Shown: piece by piece, positions 32,991 through 43,141 of the stretch
How positions within the stretch are numbered: position 1 is the first letter of the stretch
How the letters are laid out: each line of letters starts with the position of its first letter
Source: Camellia lanceoleosa
Taxonomy: Eukaryota > Streptophyta > Magnoliopsida > Ericales > Theaceae
Reading direction: 5' to 3'
Assembly (NCBI GenBank): GCA_025200525.1
Contig: CM045761.1
Span: 100,354,182-100,418,181, forward strand
DNA: 64,000 nt
Program-made: the position numbers and the translations under genes
Notes under the pieces: generated by a model
What the model saw: only the letters and a program-made list of their open reading frames with translations
Databases searched by the model: none
What the model was told of the DNA's origin: nothing

Positions 32991-33269
32991 ATTGGTTTAC
33001 AATTGGGGTCAACGTTTAAACGGTGCTGAGAAACAGATGGATCCACCCTTGGTATTTCATATGGTGACCACGTGAAAACATCAAGGTTGGTGAGTAAGAA
33101 GGAAATTAGCTGCTGTCTGTCAGCTTTATTCAAGGTGGCGCCGACTATGAAGAACTTGTCAGGATTCCCGTCAATTTCAACTCGATCCAGGGCCTCGGTT
33201 GCCTTTTTACTTGGGAGCCACCCAACATCGTCGAGGCTCTCTCAATCCGGCACCTCAATAGAATTCACT

Positions 33270-33800
33270 TCCAGCTCTCTTGGCCTTTTTGTGGCAAGAA
33301 GATAACATGCTTGTGCCGATTTCTAGAAACCACGAATTTGTTCAATGCCGCATTCAATTGGGAAGCAAAGTAGTTGATGATAGGTGCTTGGCACGGCTTG
33401 CATGGTATGTAGCCAATATCGTCCCATGATGAGATTATATGGTGAAGAAAGCTTGACAACCAACAATTCCACATCTACTAATCGGGAGCCCGCTCAAACT
33501 GGAAGCGTGATTTTGCCTAACGAATATTCCGAATTAGCGTTGAAGCCGAATAACAGATAGTGAGCTGGAGACAGGTCTGACTCAGTGAAGCTGAGTTTGA
33601 TGAAGGTCTTGTAGTACATAACTTTCGAAGTGCTCCCCTGATCAATGAGAACACGTTCAACGATGAATCGGTTTACGCGTAGTTCGATGACCAAGGGATC
33701 AATGTGGGGGAACATTACACCGGCCAAATCTGAATTATCGAAAGTAATACTCACTGCTTCATGGGGCCATTTTGCTGGAGTGATTTGCTTATGGGGATTA
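33270..33800 (-). pseudogene. pro: Ty3-B protease
   Basis: The minus-strand frame 33754-33494 contains VLIDQGSTSKVMYYKTF, the DxGS active-site version, and continues in a second frame toward the MGRYWLHTMQA-like region near 33430. It aligns with the Ty3-A protease (14268-14700). The upstream end of this region is cut by the CACTA insertion at 33816. Confidence 0.75.
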
Positions 33801-33815
33801 GGATGCGACTGAATT

Positions 33816-34302
33816 CACTACAACAAAATTGACTTTTTACGGCTTGCAATGCATGCCGTAAAAACTCTTTCACGGCATGCACACAAAATTATAAAATAAT
33901 GCATAAATTATTTTTTACGGCTTGAAAATCAGCATGTAAGAACCAAAAAATAAGAGCTAGAGAGAGAGAAGGTACCGTGAAAACGTTCTGCGAAGTAGAC
34001 ATTGACTGAAGCGATCGTGAAGAGGACCTTTTTGTTCAATCCCAAAACGAGCAATCACAGAAGTGAAAACACATTCAATAAGGGCAGGAAACTCTAGAAA
34101 TCAAAATCAAAGAGAGATGAGAGAGGAGAATTGGAACACATAAATTCAAGGCTTAGAATCGAATTAATCGAATAGATATGCAAACACCGAATTAATCGAA
34201 TCCGTGGATGGGGCTTACAATCAGAATTGAACTCCAAGCTCGGAGTGACAGCGGTTGGTCGTGGTCGGTGGTGGTGTTCGTGCGTTTGTGTGAAACGCCA
34301 AT

Positions 34303-34358
<56 letters not shown>

Positions 34359-35552
34359 GTATGAATGCAAAATCTGTGTGACTTTCATCTCAAATGCAAG
34401 CAATGCATGAAGATCTATCAAGGGATTTGAAGGTCTGTTTCGTTTTCTAGGGTTTTAAAAGAGGAGGACGAGGAGGTAGAGTGAAGAAGAGAGAGGGTTT
34501 GGTTTTATCGGCGAGTCCGTAATCCGATTTGAATACAGTGATGAAAACATAACACTGAACCCACCCAAGGTTGGAAATTGTTAGGTTTTTTTTTTTTTTA
34601 CTGTTAAAAAAAAATATTAGATTAAAAATTTTTTTAGTAGAAGTTTTCACGACATGCTAATGTATGTCGTGGAAGGATATAATATTTTACAACATAAAAT
34701 ATATGTCGTCTTAAATAAAAATATTTGTATGCTGTAAAAATATATATATTTTTTACGGTATACTTTTGTATGTCATAATAATTACAAATTAGTGAGACAC
34801 CATATAAATATTAATCATTAAAATTATAAACTTTTTCATGAATGTGTAATTTTTTTTTTCCCAAAATCCCACTGGGTGCGATTATCCCTTAAAAGTGACA
34901 CTAAATTATTAAATAATGCATAAATTATTTTTTATATTGTCCTCAATTAGGAAAATTTTAAGGTGAGAAGCTTGGTTGGAAATTGTTAGCTTTTTTAAAT
35001 AAAAAAAAATCGGATTGAAATTTTTTTAATAAAAGTTTTCACGACATGCATTTCAATAAAAGTTTTCACGACATGCTAATGCATGTCGTGTAAAGTTATA
35101 ATATTTGACGACATGAAATGTATGTCATCTTAAGTACAAATATTTTATGACATATTTTTGTATGCCGTGAAAATATACATTTTTTACGGCATGCTTTTAC
35201 ATGCCATAAAAAAAATTCTGATTATTATTATTATTTTTTTTTTGTAGAAGTTTTCACGACATGTTAATGTACGCCATGTAAAGTTATAATATTTTACAAC
35301 ATGAAATGTATGTCATCTTAAATGCAAATATTTTACGACATATTTTTGTAAGTCGTAAAAACATACATTTTTTACGGCATACTTTTGCATGCTATAAATA
35401 TATGAATCAACGACTTACATGGTATGTATGCTGTTATTGACAAAACATTAACGGCTTGCAAAAAAAAAAATGACGTAGAATGTACTAACTACGACATGCA
35501 TTTAATGCATGTTGTAAACATGATGCCGTGAATAGTTAGTTTTGTTATAGTG
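33816..35552. mobile_element. Non-autonomous CACTA element inside Ty3-B
   Basis: The left end is CACTACAACAAAA and the right end, inverted, is CACTATAACAAAA. The 3-bp duplication ATT flanks it (33813-33815, 35553-35555). Both features are diagnostic of CACTA (En/Spm) elements. The subterminal regions hold many direct and inverted copies of short words such as TTTTTACGGCATGC and TTTTCACGACATGC, the kind of motif bound by the transposase. A GA microsatellite is at 34304-34357. No transposase is encoded. Removing it joins the gag C-terminus to the protease as in Ty3-A. Confidence 0.93.
34304..34357. repeat. (GA)n microsatellite
   Basis: An almost pure GA run of about 50 bp lies inside the CACTA element. 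It creates a Leu/Ser-only frame on the minus strand, which is not a gene. Confidence 0.9.
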
Positions 35553-35960
35553 ATTATGTGTACGGCGGATGTTGATGGCAAGCTGTATATCATATGGATT
35601 ACGCCGAGCGGAGGTGAATCCTGCCGTAAAGCAACTGCTTTGGTTGAGTTGTTCTTTTGGACGTGTTGCTTAAGCCAACCATCTTGTACCAACTTCTCAA
35701 GGTGATCTTTCAAAGCATAGCAGCTGTCGGTATCATGACCGTGGTTTTTGTGATATTCGCACTGCCTATCCCGTCTCCTCCTATCGGGAGGTCTCACCAT
35801 CTTGGGTGGCCATTTGAAGAACGGTAGATGTTGAACTTTAGACATAACCGTACTAATCGGCTCTGACAACTCCGTATATTTCTTGTCCGCGCACCTTATG
35901 CGCCTGCTATCCACTTGAAGTTGTTCATTAGCCCGTTATGGACATTGGTCATTTGACCGG
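35553..35960 (-). pseudogene. gag: Ty3-B gag C-terminal part with zinc knuckle
   Basis: The coding sequence (frame 35914 on, first part) includes CEYHKNHGHDTDSCYALKDH, a CxxHx3GHxTx2C-type nucleocapsid knuckle with all residues kept, and YTELSEPIS upstream. The annotated open frame runs through the CACTA terminus to 35489, but codons past 35553 belong to the CACTA element. The Ty3-A homologue at 13720-14211 has lost the first Cys. Confidence 0.8.
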
Positions 35961-35995
35961 CGTGAATCTCGTTTTTTGTCTCATTTAGTCTGATT

Positions 35996-36619
35996 TCATG
36001 GTTTAGGGCTCCGTGAAGGTATAGAATTTATTGGCTGAACGATTTCAGATGGGGCCGTCTTGTTGGCCTTGTGCCCGGCTTTGACCCGCAAAGTATCATC
36101 TTCCACTTTGCAATATTCCACAACTTTCTTCATTAATGACCAAACTGTTTTAGGGGGCCTTCTGGTCAAGGAACTGCGGAGGGCACTATCAGGATGCAAC
36201 CCCATTTTAAAGGCGGTGATATCCATGGAGTCATTGCAGGCATCATTTACGAAATTAAAGCATTCCCAATAGCACGGCGAATACGCACGTAAGGTTTTCC
36301 CTGGTTGGATTTGCATTGCCCAGAGAGAATTGGCTTGCTTCGGCTGGACCTCATTGGTAATAAACCTTGCCCTGAAGGATTTTTGGAGTTGATGGAAGCT
36401 CTTAATCGATGTTGGTTCCAATTTATAATACCATCTGACGGCCAATGGTCCCATACTGCTCAGAAATATTCGGCACATGAGGGCCTCGTCATCTGCATGT
36501 AACATCATGGCTTGCTTATAATGATGGATGTGATCAGTGGGATCTGATTTCCCGTCGTATAGGGTGAACGATGGAGCTTTGAACTTTTTGGGTAGTACTG
36601 TCCTTGCAATCTGTTGCAC
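35996..36619 (-). pseudogene. gag: Ty3-B gag capsid domain
   Basis: The 207-codon frame has the Retrotrans_gag pattern: FTLYDGKSDPTDHIHHYKQA, FLSSMGPLAVRWYYKLEP, SIKSFHQLQKSFRARF. These correspond to the conserved W-x-x-L and F-x-x-L-x-x-x-F stretches of plant gypsy capsid. An N-terminal segment follows in another frame upstream (36833-37096). The frame stops at 35996 and the knuckle continues in another frame, so gag is broken. Confidence 0.85.
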
Positions 36620-37096
36620 AAAGGGGTCATGTTGATCCTCTTCGTCTGAATCATTTATTCTTCGCTTATTCCGTGCTCGTAGACTTCCTTCAAAAGAGGT
36701 GGAGATTTCAACTCGTCCCTTCTTTGCAGGTTCTGGGGATGATGAGTCAGAATCACTACCACTATCGTGTCTCCGAACTCGAGGTTGTCGACCGTTCTTT
36801 CTCAGAGGTCGGCCCGGGTCTTGGTGTGCTGCCTATTGGGATTTTGCCACCTCCAAGGCCAAATCCTGTCGAAGGCGTTCGTTCTCAGCCATCATGTTTT
36901 CCAACCTCTGTTCGTTTTGCTTCGCTTGATCCATAATCGCTTGCATTGTCTTATGCGCTGAAGTCGAAGGTGAGTCGAAGTTCAAGGCCCTTTGTGCGGT
37001 AATATTCTCTAGTCCAAGCATATTGCTTGGAGTGGTATCATCTCGTGGTGTAAGGTCATCAGCGACTACCGGAGGATCTTCCGTCATGCCCGCCAT
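36620..37096 (-). pseudogene. gag: Ty3-B gag N-terminal segment
   Basis: The probable gag start is the Met at about 37096 (MAGMTEDPPVVADD), 20 bp downstream of the primer-binding site. Upstream codons in the open frame come from the primer site and LTR. The segment has a short coiled coil (ENITAQRAL, then QRLENMMAENERLRQDLAL) and an early stop at 36833. The bases to 36620 are coding-like but shifted. Confidence 0.6.
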
Positions 37097-37114
37097 GGAT
37101 ATGCTGGAGTATTT

Positions 37115-37131
37115 CCACAAACGGCGCCAAT
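37115..37131 (-). other. Primer-binding site of Ty3-B
   Basis: On the minus strand ATTGGCGCCGTTTGTGG follows the 5' LTR directly. TGGCGCCGTT is the usual start of primer-binding sites in plant gypsy elements; the matching tRNA was not checked. Confidence 0.75.
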
Positions 37132-37572
37132 TGTGGAGAAGTGGTTCGGAAATACTATTTTGATCCTGTAGGACACTCATGATCCTCAGCTAATCACCTG
37201 AAAAGGAATGAATACTCCGGTCAAGGGTGCCGGAATTAGCACTCCGACGGATAAGTTAGTGTATACTCTTTTGGTTGCTTATATCTCAAGTTAGATTTTT
37301 TCTCTCACCCCTCTCTTTGGCTGTTGTTCCTCTATTTATATACGCTCTTGGTCCTCAAGGTAGGACCCACTCTTAATCCTTCATGTGATTGTTCACTCGG
37401 CCCTCCTTTTGTCATATTCCAACTTTCACTTGACTTCTTGCTCAACTGGCTTTATGGCCAATTAGGATACTCGACATCTAGAACGTACAAGGCGAGGGCG
37501 AATATAATGCATATCCTGATTTTCTAAATATGTACTTGGCCTATCTACGTCCCATGATATTCGGCTCTCACA
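37132..37572 (-). mobile_element. 5' LTR of Ty3-B (LTR C)
   Basis: The 441-bp LTR has intact ends (minus strand TGTGAGAGCC to CTTCTCCACA). A TATA box on the minus strand, TATATAAATAG, lies at about 37332-37342. The GTGAA after 37572 is the target duplication counterpart of GTGGA before 19722. Confidence 0.93.
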
Positions 37573-37754
37573 GTGAATATTGCAATTGACAAGTGCAAAC
37601 GCGATTGACATAAAGTAGTAGATGGTCATGACTTAATTTACAAACATTGATTGAAATAATATACAAACAGTCAAAATAAAATATTTCATTAAGTAGATCG
37701 TGAATACATGATTTACATAAAAACAGAACAATGTAAACAATATACAGAAAAATT
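37573..37754. other. Ty3-A sequence resuming after the nested element
   Basis: This is the AT-rich spacer of Ty3-A between its composite array (cut at 19721) and antisense ORF 2. No gene is seen. The matching spacer in Ty3-B is 24998-25170. Confidence 0.6.
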
Positions 37755-38750
37755 ATTCGGCTCCATCTTCTTCATCGGTCTTCTTAGTGTCAAAAGCCTC
37801 AAACGGAAAAGTATAACCCTGATATAAAGGCGATGCTGAATCAACGCCCACGGCCTAGAGAGCCTTGACCCATCCATGCTTAAATCCACGATTTTCGCAT
37901 CGACGGACTTCCTAGGCTAGTTTTTCTTTCATCTTGTCTATTTCAATTTTTCGGCCATCATGGAAGCCTTATTCATAGGACCTAGTCTTCGCAGCTTCTA
38001 TTGCAAACATGCTCGCCGTATCTCGGTCGGCAATCACGTGATCCAAAATTTGCCGATTTACTCGTTTCGCGACAATTGGGTTCACTTGACTCGCTGGTTG
38101 AGTTTCAGAGGTTTTAGTTTTCTTCAACTCATTTTCAACTCTCTCTACGCGAGCTTCCAAGCTCCGAATACGACCGTCCTTTTGCTTTATTTCTCTTTGC
38201 GCAGCACGAAGACGCATGCCGATTTCATAGGGAGGTATATAACCCATTTACTACTCCATGGATGCCCTCCCGAAAAACTTCGTAATCAGCTCGGCTGACC
38301 ATCGACTGCTAGACTTCTAGCGAAAAAATTTGTCGAGCGAACTTGATTGCCACGTTTGGGTTGCGGATAATCGAAACTGCTTCCGTCATCGGTTCGTTCC
38401 CAACAAACACTGAAAAACTCAACGAGTGCAGTGGCCCACTGGCTTCTCCTCTCGAACGGAGGGAGTTCCCTCTTTACTGCTTCTCCTTCCTGGGTGACCT
38501 ACTTCGATGACATGGGTAGTGACACCTCTCACGCTCCCCCGACGTCCTACTCCCCATACGCGTAGGCTCACCACCTTGATTCATCTCTGCATCCAGTTTC
38601 GCCAGTGTCCTACCTTCTCCTCTGCTGTTGAAGAATAGTCTTCTTGCCATCACAGTAGTCCAGCTTGGCTCGACACAATGCTCTTTTCCCTCTCGCAATT
38701 TGTTGGATTTGAACGCAAAAATGGCACCTACGCGCACGCAACCCCCACAC
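37755..38750 (-). pseudogene. Antisense ORF 2 of Ty3-A
   Basis: On the minus strand the frame 38737-38474 contains LFFNSRGEGRTLAKLDAEMN and a basic SRSPRKEKQ end. After shifts, 38247-37969 reads IRSLEARVERVENELKKTK, IVAKRVNRQILDHVI and IFAIEAAKTRSYE, closely like antisense ORF 2 of Ty3-B. The region ends near 37757 in sequence like the Ty3-B C-terminus. Stops and shifts break it. Its position relative to gag-pol is the same as in Ty3-B. Confidence 0.6.
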
Positions 38751-38809
38751 CATTTATTAATTATGGGTGCAGCATTCCCGAGGCGATCTCTTCAATACTC
38801 TGCGCCAAA

Positions 38810-39830
38810 ATTTCAAAGCTTTGTGCCGCTAAGTTGATGTGCCTCAGCCAATCCATGAACTACCGATATTCGGCGGTCCCATTCATTCATTAGCTGGGGA
38901 AAGGGTAGAATCATCACTCTATTCGGCTATTAGCTGGAGCAAGGTTAGATTCATCAATTTACTCAGCTAAATTTCAAAGTTTTGCACCGCTAAGTGATGT
39001 GCCCTAGCTAATCCATGAACTTCCGTTATTCGGCGTTCCAATTCATTTATTAGCTGGGGCAAGGGTAGATTCATCAATCTACTTGACTACATTTCAAAGC
39101 TTTGCGCCGCTAAGTTGATGTGCCCCAGCCAATCCATGAACTATCAATATTTGGCGATCCCATTCATTCATTAGCTAGTGCAAGGGAAGATTCATCAATC
39201 TATTCGGCTAAATTTCAAAGCTTTGCGCCGCTAAGTGATGTGCCCTAGCCAATCGATGAATTTCCATTATTCGGCGGTCCAGTTCATTCATTAGTTGGGG
39301 CAAGGGCAAATTCATCAATCTATTCAGCTACATTTCAAAGCTTTGTGCCGTTAAGTTGATGTACCATAGCCAATCCATGAACTACCGATATTCAGCGGTC
39401 TCATTCATTCATTAGCTGGTGCAAAGGCAGATTTGTCAATCTATTCGGCTAAATTTCAAAGCTTTGCGCCGCTAAGTGATGTGCCCTAGCCAATCCATGA
39501 ACTTCCATTATTCGGCATTCCAATTCATTCTTTAGCTGGGGCAAAGGCAGATTCATCAATCTACTCGGCTACATTTCAAAGCTTTGCGCTGCTAAGTTGA
39601 TGTGCCCCAGCCAATCCATGAACTACCGATATTCGGCGGTCCCGTTCATTCATTAGCTGGTGCAAGGGCAGATTCGTCAATCTATTTGGCTAAATTTCAA
39701 AGCTTTGCGCCTCTAAGTGATGTGCCCTAGCCAATCCATGAACTTCTGTTATTCGGCGGTCCAGTTCATTTATTAGCTAGGGCAAGGGCAGATTCATTAA
39801 TATATTCGGCTAAATCGCAAAGATACGCAG
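38810..39830. repeat. 120-121-bp tandem array in Ty3-A
   Basis: About eight units share aaatttcaaagctttgcgcc, gctaagtgatgtgccctagc, caatccatgaacttccgtta and ttagctggggcaagggcaga. The atttcaaag starts at 38971, 39091 and 39212 give the 120-121 bp spacing. It is the inverted counterpart of the 23085-23930 array and shares the ttagctggggcaag and caagggcagattcat phrases with it. Confidence 0.9.
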
Positions 39831-40074
39831 TTATTTTATCGCCGAATTAATTTATTCATTTCATGATTTTACATCCTATTTAGCCGTTAACTAGCACATG
39901 CTGCAGACAAACAGAAAGGCAAAGGAGATTTTCATTAATAAATTGAGTACAAACAGTAGTCATTTTACACATGAAAATTACCCCACATTTGACTTCTAAC
40001 CAAAATAAATAAACAAAAATCTACAAAAACTACGCACACAAGATGCCTAACAAAAATCAAAATTACTCCCTAGT

Positions 40075-42150
40075 CAATCTTCAAGGTCAGACTCCAGTAG
40101 CTCAACGTCCACCTGCTCGTATGGAATCGGCTATGCCAATGTCACATTAGCGGCAGCGAGGGCTTTGAGTCAGCCATGTTTGAAGCCCCGATTCTCAAAC
40201 TTAGGTACTTCTTTCACATAATTTTCCAAGGCAGCGTCCTTTCCAACTTGGAATGCTTTGGAAATCTCAGAGTTGACTATTTCCTTTGCCTTCTTCAATG
40301 CTTCCAAATCAACCTCCAGTTTGGTAATCACCTCCTTGGCTAACTTGGCATGTCATCGCTCGCGTTCGCCCTCTCTTCGGCAGCCAACTTGAGTTGGTCG
40401 GAACTCTTGGCCTTTTCTGCCTCGGCGTCGGCCCTCGCTCTTTCTTCCGCCGCTTTCTTTACCTCGAACTCGGCTCTAAGAGAGGCCTCTGCGGCCTTGC
40501 TCTTTTCAGTTTTAACTTCGACTGTGAGAAAGCCGATTTGTTCGATAGCATCATGTTGACGACAGCTAATCTCAGCTATCCTGTCCGCCGCCTACAAAAC
40601 AAGGAATTAGAGTTAAATAAAAAATAAAAATAAAAAATATAGGCGCAAGACTGCAGACAAGTCTCAAGTCATGTACCAATATGGCCGATTGAGCGGCTAA
40701 TGCTATTAATAGCAAATCCAACTCTGCCCGAAAGGTTGCTCTGTCAACCAGCAGGGAAATTGAAGAGGCCATACTTAAGGCCACAGCAGGGTCTTTCACA
40801 GCCGATGCATCAGAAGCAATCGGCACGTTCTTTAACCTTGGTTGTATATGCGCAGCCGTTTATCGGTTAGGTTTTCTGCAGAGTTGGCTTCGTGCTCAGT
40901 AGGACGTTTTTCCCCCTATGCTCAGCCTCCTGATTGCCCTGTTGATCGACAATATGCTCCGCTTCAGCCGTATCAATTTGAGCCATTTCTTCCACAAAAG
41001 AAGGCGGAGAAGACTCAGCCTCGGCAACAGGTGGAGGTTCTGATCGATTGGCTTTGGCTTTCCTCCGAGCGGCCATCCTCTCGTCATTTTTCCTCTTGGC
41101 CATCTGCATGAGCGACTCCCCAGCCATGTTCTCAGGATATGCGTTGGGAAGGTCCCCTAAGTCGGTAAAAATATCTTCAAAGGAGACATCTACTCGACCT
41201 GAAGTGGATGGAGGGTTGTATGGAGGATTGAGGCCGACTTCCTCAAAAGCCAAATTTAAAGCCGCGTCAACCTTCTCCCCAAGACTATCGGATCTGTCCA
41301 AGGTGGACTGATTTGGTTGCTCAACAACTTCTTCAGCTATTTGTTCGTTCGCCGGCTCTAAATTTGAAGCTTCAAGACCAATCTCCTTAACACTTTTGAA
41401 GTTTGGGAAAATAAGCGCTGTAAGCTGTTGTTCGCCTCTTGGAATCGGAATGTTATCTGTGGTAAAAAACGTAGCGTAAGTTGGCTCGTATCTCAGAAGT
41501 ATGTAGGCCGCCCTCCCTTGCTTTTGGAGGTTTGGACAAGAAGAAGCTGGGCCTTGATTTTGATTTGCATAATCATCGGCGTGAGACCAGAACTTTCTTC
41601 AAATTGTTACCTGCGTAAATAAAATGGTAAGTGCATAGAATCTAAGCCGAGTAAATAAATAAAAAATACACATGGACTATGCGACCACCTGGTTCGCCTT
41701 TTCGTCTAGGCACAGGATCTAAACGATCTTCGCCCTCGCCGAATTCCCAGTTGCCTCAGACAACGGCCATAACATCGTCAACACGCTTGCCAGAGTTGGC
41801 AAGCATAGTCACCAAATGATGGTCAGTGTCCTTAGCCGTGAGACAGTAGCGTCCCTGCCAACTAGAGAATTTAGCCAAGGCATAGCAATACCGAATAGCA
41901 GGGATTCCAAGATTAAGCCTAAGGCATTGGTTTAATTCTACAATTCCCATTATGATTCGGTAAAAGTTTACATTAGGCTGAGAAGGGATTAGACCCCAGT
42001 GACGAAGGACGACCCTCAAAAATAGGTGAAGGGGGAAATAGACTCCACCCTCAGCGATTGACAGGAGAGGAAAGATGATAGTACTCTCATCGATCCTCTC
42101 CATGTCAATTACGCTCTCTGCCACGAGTGATAGATGGACGTCGTCAAGAA
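40075..42150 (-). pseudogene. Antisense ORF 1 of Ty3-A (PF04195-like N-terminal half)
   Basis: Parts read on the minus strand: 42124-41756 (MERIDESTIIFPLLSIAEGG, FPLHLFLRVVLRHWGLIPSQ, AIRYCYAL), an intron near 41610-41690, then 41301-40867 (EVGLNPPYNPPSTSGRVDVS, then FEDIFTDLGDLP), then 40826-40672, a second intron (about 40592-40672, ending in the minus-strand TTGTAG), and an Ala/Glu/Lys-rich coiled coil to about 40080 ending in the FENRGFKHG-type motif. Order, intron positions and motifs match Ty3-B antisense ORF 1. The region is broken by stops and shifts. Function unknown; membership in the gypsy-associated PF04195 family is by recall and should be tested. Confidence 0.7.
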
Positions 42151-42359
42151 TAGAAAAATGGCGTCAAAAACCAGAAACTCGATCCGTAGAAAGAAGGGTT
42201 TTCAGATGTTTCGTCATCCTAGCCAGTATAGGAAGTACGCTAAACTAAAAAATAAACAAGGAAATGGGAGTCGAAATGGAGAGGAGGAGAACTTACAAGA
42301 AGTAGGGAAGACAGTGAGGAACGAGGAGAAGTTGCAGAGGTCATGAAATGAAGGAGGCA

Positions 42360-42590
42360 AACTGGCAGGCAACCAAGAAGCTTTGCGTATTAAAAAAAAT
42401 ATACATTTGAAGGGACGTTACGGTTTCAAATCACATTAAATGAATGAAACGTACGAAGGGACGGGAAATTATAATGATTCCTAAAAAGCGTAAACGTTCT
42501 AACACTTGTGTTGGAATAAGGGAAGCCGCCGTATTTGACTCTCCAAGTTCAAGACCAAACATGCCGACTAACTGGGATTAGTAAGATATT
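42360..42590 (-). promoter_or_regulatory. Upstream region of Ty3-A antisense ORF 1
   Basis: The spacer holds a TATA-like minus-strand CATTTAATGTG near 42433-42443 and a block with ACGTACGAAGGGACGGG (42450-42466), also present in Ty3-B near 20300. It probably serves as promoter and leader of the antisense ORF (inference). Confidence 0.4.
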
Positions 42591-42601
42591 CGGGGGGCAA
42601 T
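42591..42601 (+). other. Polypurine tract of Ty3-A
   Basis: CGGGGGGCAAT lies directly before the 3' LTR D, as in Ty3-B. Confidence 0.75.
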
Positions 42602-43039
42602 TACGGGAGCCGAAAATATTTTATATGTAGGAAAACCAAATGAATTTGAAGAAAATCAAGATATATACTATTCAGCTCCGTCCTGGGGGACCCTGAAGCC
42701 GAATAGTTAAATCGGCCATAGAATCAGACATACAAGAAGCCGAGTGCGAATAGGCACACGACAAAATGGCTGAGTGAGCAATTATACGCTGGATTAAAAG
42801 TGGGCCCGACCCCCGAGACCAGGGACGAGTATAAAAGAGATGAGCATCAACCAAAGAGAGGTATGTGTGAACAGATTAAAGAAACTTAAGCCACAAGAAA
42901 ACGAGAGTATACTAACTTGTTCGTCGGAGTGCTAATTCCGCCACCCCCGATCGGAGTGTTAATCCCTTTTTCAGGTGGTAATCAGAGAATCAAGGATGTC
43001 ATTCAGGATCTTAGAGTATTTCCAAACCACCTCTCCACA
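42602..43039 (+). mobile_element. 3' LTR of Ty3-A (LTR D)
   Basis: This 438-bp LTR begins TACGGGAGCC (mutated from TGTGGGAGCC) and ends CTCCACA, then ACTTT as after LTR A. It is close to LTR A (about 13 differences in the first 207 bp by hand count). The TATA box TATAAAAG is at 42830-42837. The polypurine tract precedes it, so it is a true 3' LTR. The ACTTT on its left is missing because the 5' part of the element is gone. Confidence 0.93.
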
Positions 43040-43141
43040 ACTTTAATTTATATTTTTGAGGGACTTTGTAGACTCAATCAATAGTTTAAGGATTAAATAA
43101 GCAATTTGACAATAGTTTAGGGGTATAAAGTGTAATATATA

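Larger units (their letters stand above)
19722..37572 (-). mobile_element. Ty3-B: full-length Ty3/gypsy element on the minus strand
   Basis: The two LTRs (5' at 37132-37572, 3' at 19722-20162) are both 441 bp. The flanks GTGGA (19717-19721) and GTGAA (37573-37577) form a 4-of-5 target duplication. Read on the minus strand the order is LTR, primer-binding site, gag, (CACTA insert), protease, RT, RNase H, second RNase H, integrase, (solo LTR insert), composite array, antisense region 2, 121-bp array, antisense region 1, purine tract, LTR. Without the two inserts it is about 12.2 kb. The LTRs differ at about 14 sites in their first 135 bp by hand count, so the insertion is old. Stops and lost catalytic residues make it non-autonomous. 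Confidence 0.93.
13720..43039 (+). mobile_element. Ty3-A: truncated Ty3/gypsy element, host of a nested element
   Basis: This is a plus-strand LTR retrotransposon interrupted by Ty3-B (19722-37572). Left of the insert are gag C-terminus, protease, RT, RNase H, second RNase H, integrase and a composite tandem array. Right of it are antisense coding region 2 (37755-38750), a 120-bp array, antisense coding region 1 (40075-42150), a purine-rich tract (42591-42601) and the 3' LTR (42602-43039). The 5' LTR, primer-binding site and front of gag are absent because the sequence starts at a duplication junction at 13719/13720. Dual RNase H and antisense ORFs downstream of pol are known for the plant Tat lineage, so I place it there. 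Coding regions carry many stops and shifts. Confidence 0.9.

Noticed and set aside
42602..43039. LTR A and LTR D as the two LTRs of one intact 33-kb element
   Set aside because: LTR A has the target duplication on both sides and is followed by host flank and not by a primer-binding site, so it is a solo LTR.
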